Below are positions 63,912 to 64,000 of a DNA stretch of 64,000 nt, piece after piece. The notes below the pieces were generated by a model that made no database searches, was not told the origin of the DNA, and saw only the letters and a program-made list of their open reading frames with translations. Every line of letters begins with the position of its first letter. Position 1 is the stretch's first letter. Both the position numbers and the translations under genes were made by a program. The stretch comes from Neocallimastix lanati (nom. inval.) (Eukaryota > Neocallimastigomycota > Neocallimastigomycetes > Neocallimastigales > Neocallimastigaceae), in assembly GCA_016946835.1 (NCBI GenBank), contig JACVTC010000062.1:185001-249000 (forward strand). Direction: 5' to 3'.

Positions 63912-64000
63912 GAAAATAACTTTGAAATTCAATATTTTGTATATATATATATATATATATTTTTTTTTTATTTATTTATCTATTTACTTATTTTTTGTTT

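Noticed and set aside
61992-63932. Ankyrin protein starting at 63932
   Set aside because: The codon there is TTG; the first ATG in frame is at 63911, which is the likelier eukaryotic start.

Overview
The window is extremely AT-rich, with intergenic DNA made almost entirely of A/T homopolymers, (AAT)n/(ATT)n, (TTTTA)n and heptanucleotide arrays. Genes stand out as islands of higher complexity. Split genes with short GT-AG introns, asparagine-rich proteins encoded by AAT runs, a CBM18-CE4 chitin deacetylase with TTK-rich linkers, a class C GPCR-like receptor behind a solute-binding-type ectodomain, and a long ankyrin protein together suggest a nuclear contig of an anaerobic gut fungus (Neocallimastigomycota). 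This taxonomic call is inference from gene style, not from a marker gene.

Layout. 2-1435 (+): 3' part of a 7TM receptor. 3301-5974 (-): six-exon KIN17 homologue. 5975-13829: gene-free desert with duplications, minisatellites, a 650-bp (TTTTA)n array and a tiny RNase J-like fragment. 13830-15038 (+): chitin deacetylase. 15039-27600: long decayed zone with satellites, a Ty1/Copia reverse transcriptase remnant, a dead tandem-repeat gene, a dead CBM18 gene (-) and a dead ankyrin gene (+). 27607-28136 and 30544-31077 (-): two PMP3 genes made by a ~1.4-kb segmental duplication. 32370-35530 (+): broken Ty3/Gypsy element. 36150-36640 (-): Copia integrase fragment. 36641-43135: desert. 43136-44937 (+): three-exon gene of unknown function. 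46500-48010 (-): 5'-truncated non-LTR retrotransposon. 48858-54898 (-): one very large four-exon gene with two RRM domains (1720 aa), which looks like three separate ORFs until spliced. 56190-57560 (-): internally deleted Copia element. 59304-61019 (+): secreted, Asn-rich, probably GPI-anchored protein. 61992-63911 (-): 15-repeat ankyrin protein.

The genes do not form a pathway or operon. Living genes cover housekeeping nucleic-acid work (KIN17, the RRM protein), the cell surface and wall (receptor, chitin deacetylase, PMP3, secreted Asn-rich protein) and protein interaction (ankyrin). Two of the living families (CBM18, ankyrin) also have a dead relative in the window. The main novelty candidates are a dispersed repeat headed by a perfect 16-bp palindrome with a heptanucleotide tail (at least eight copies, both orientations), several near-perfect AT hairpins, a dead gene built from ~270-bp repeats, and the large RRM gene model. 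I found no convincing sign of a wholly new multi-gene system.
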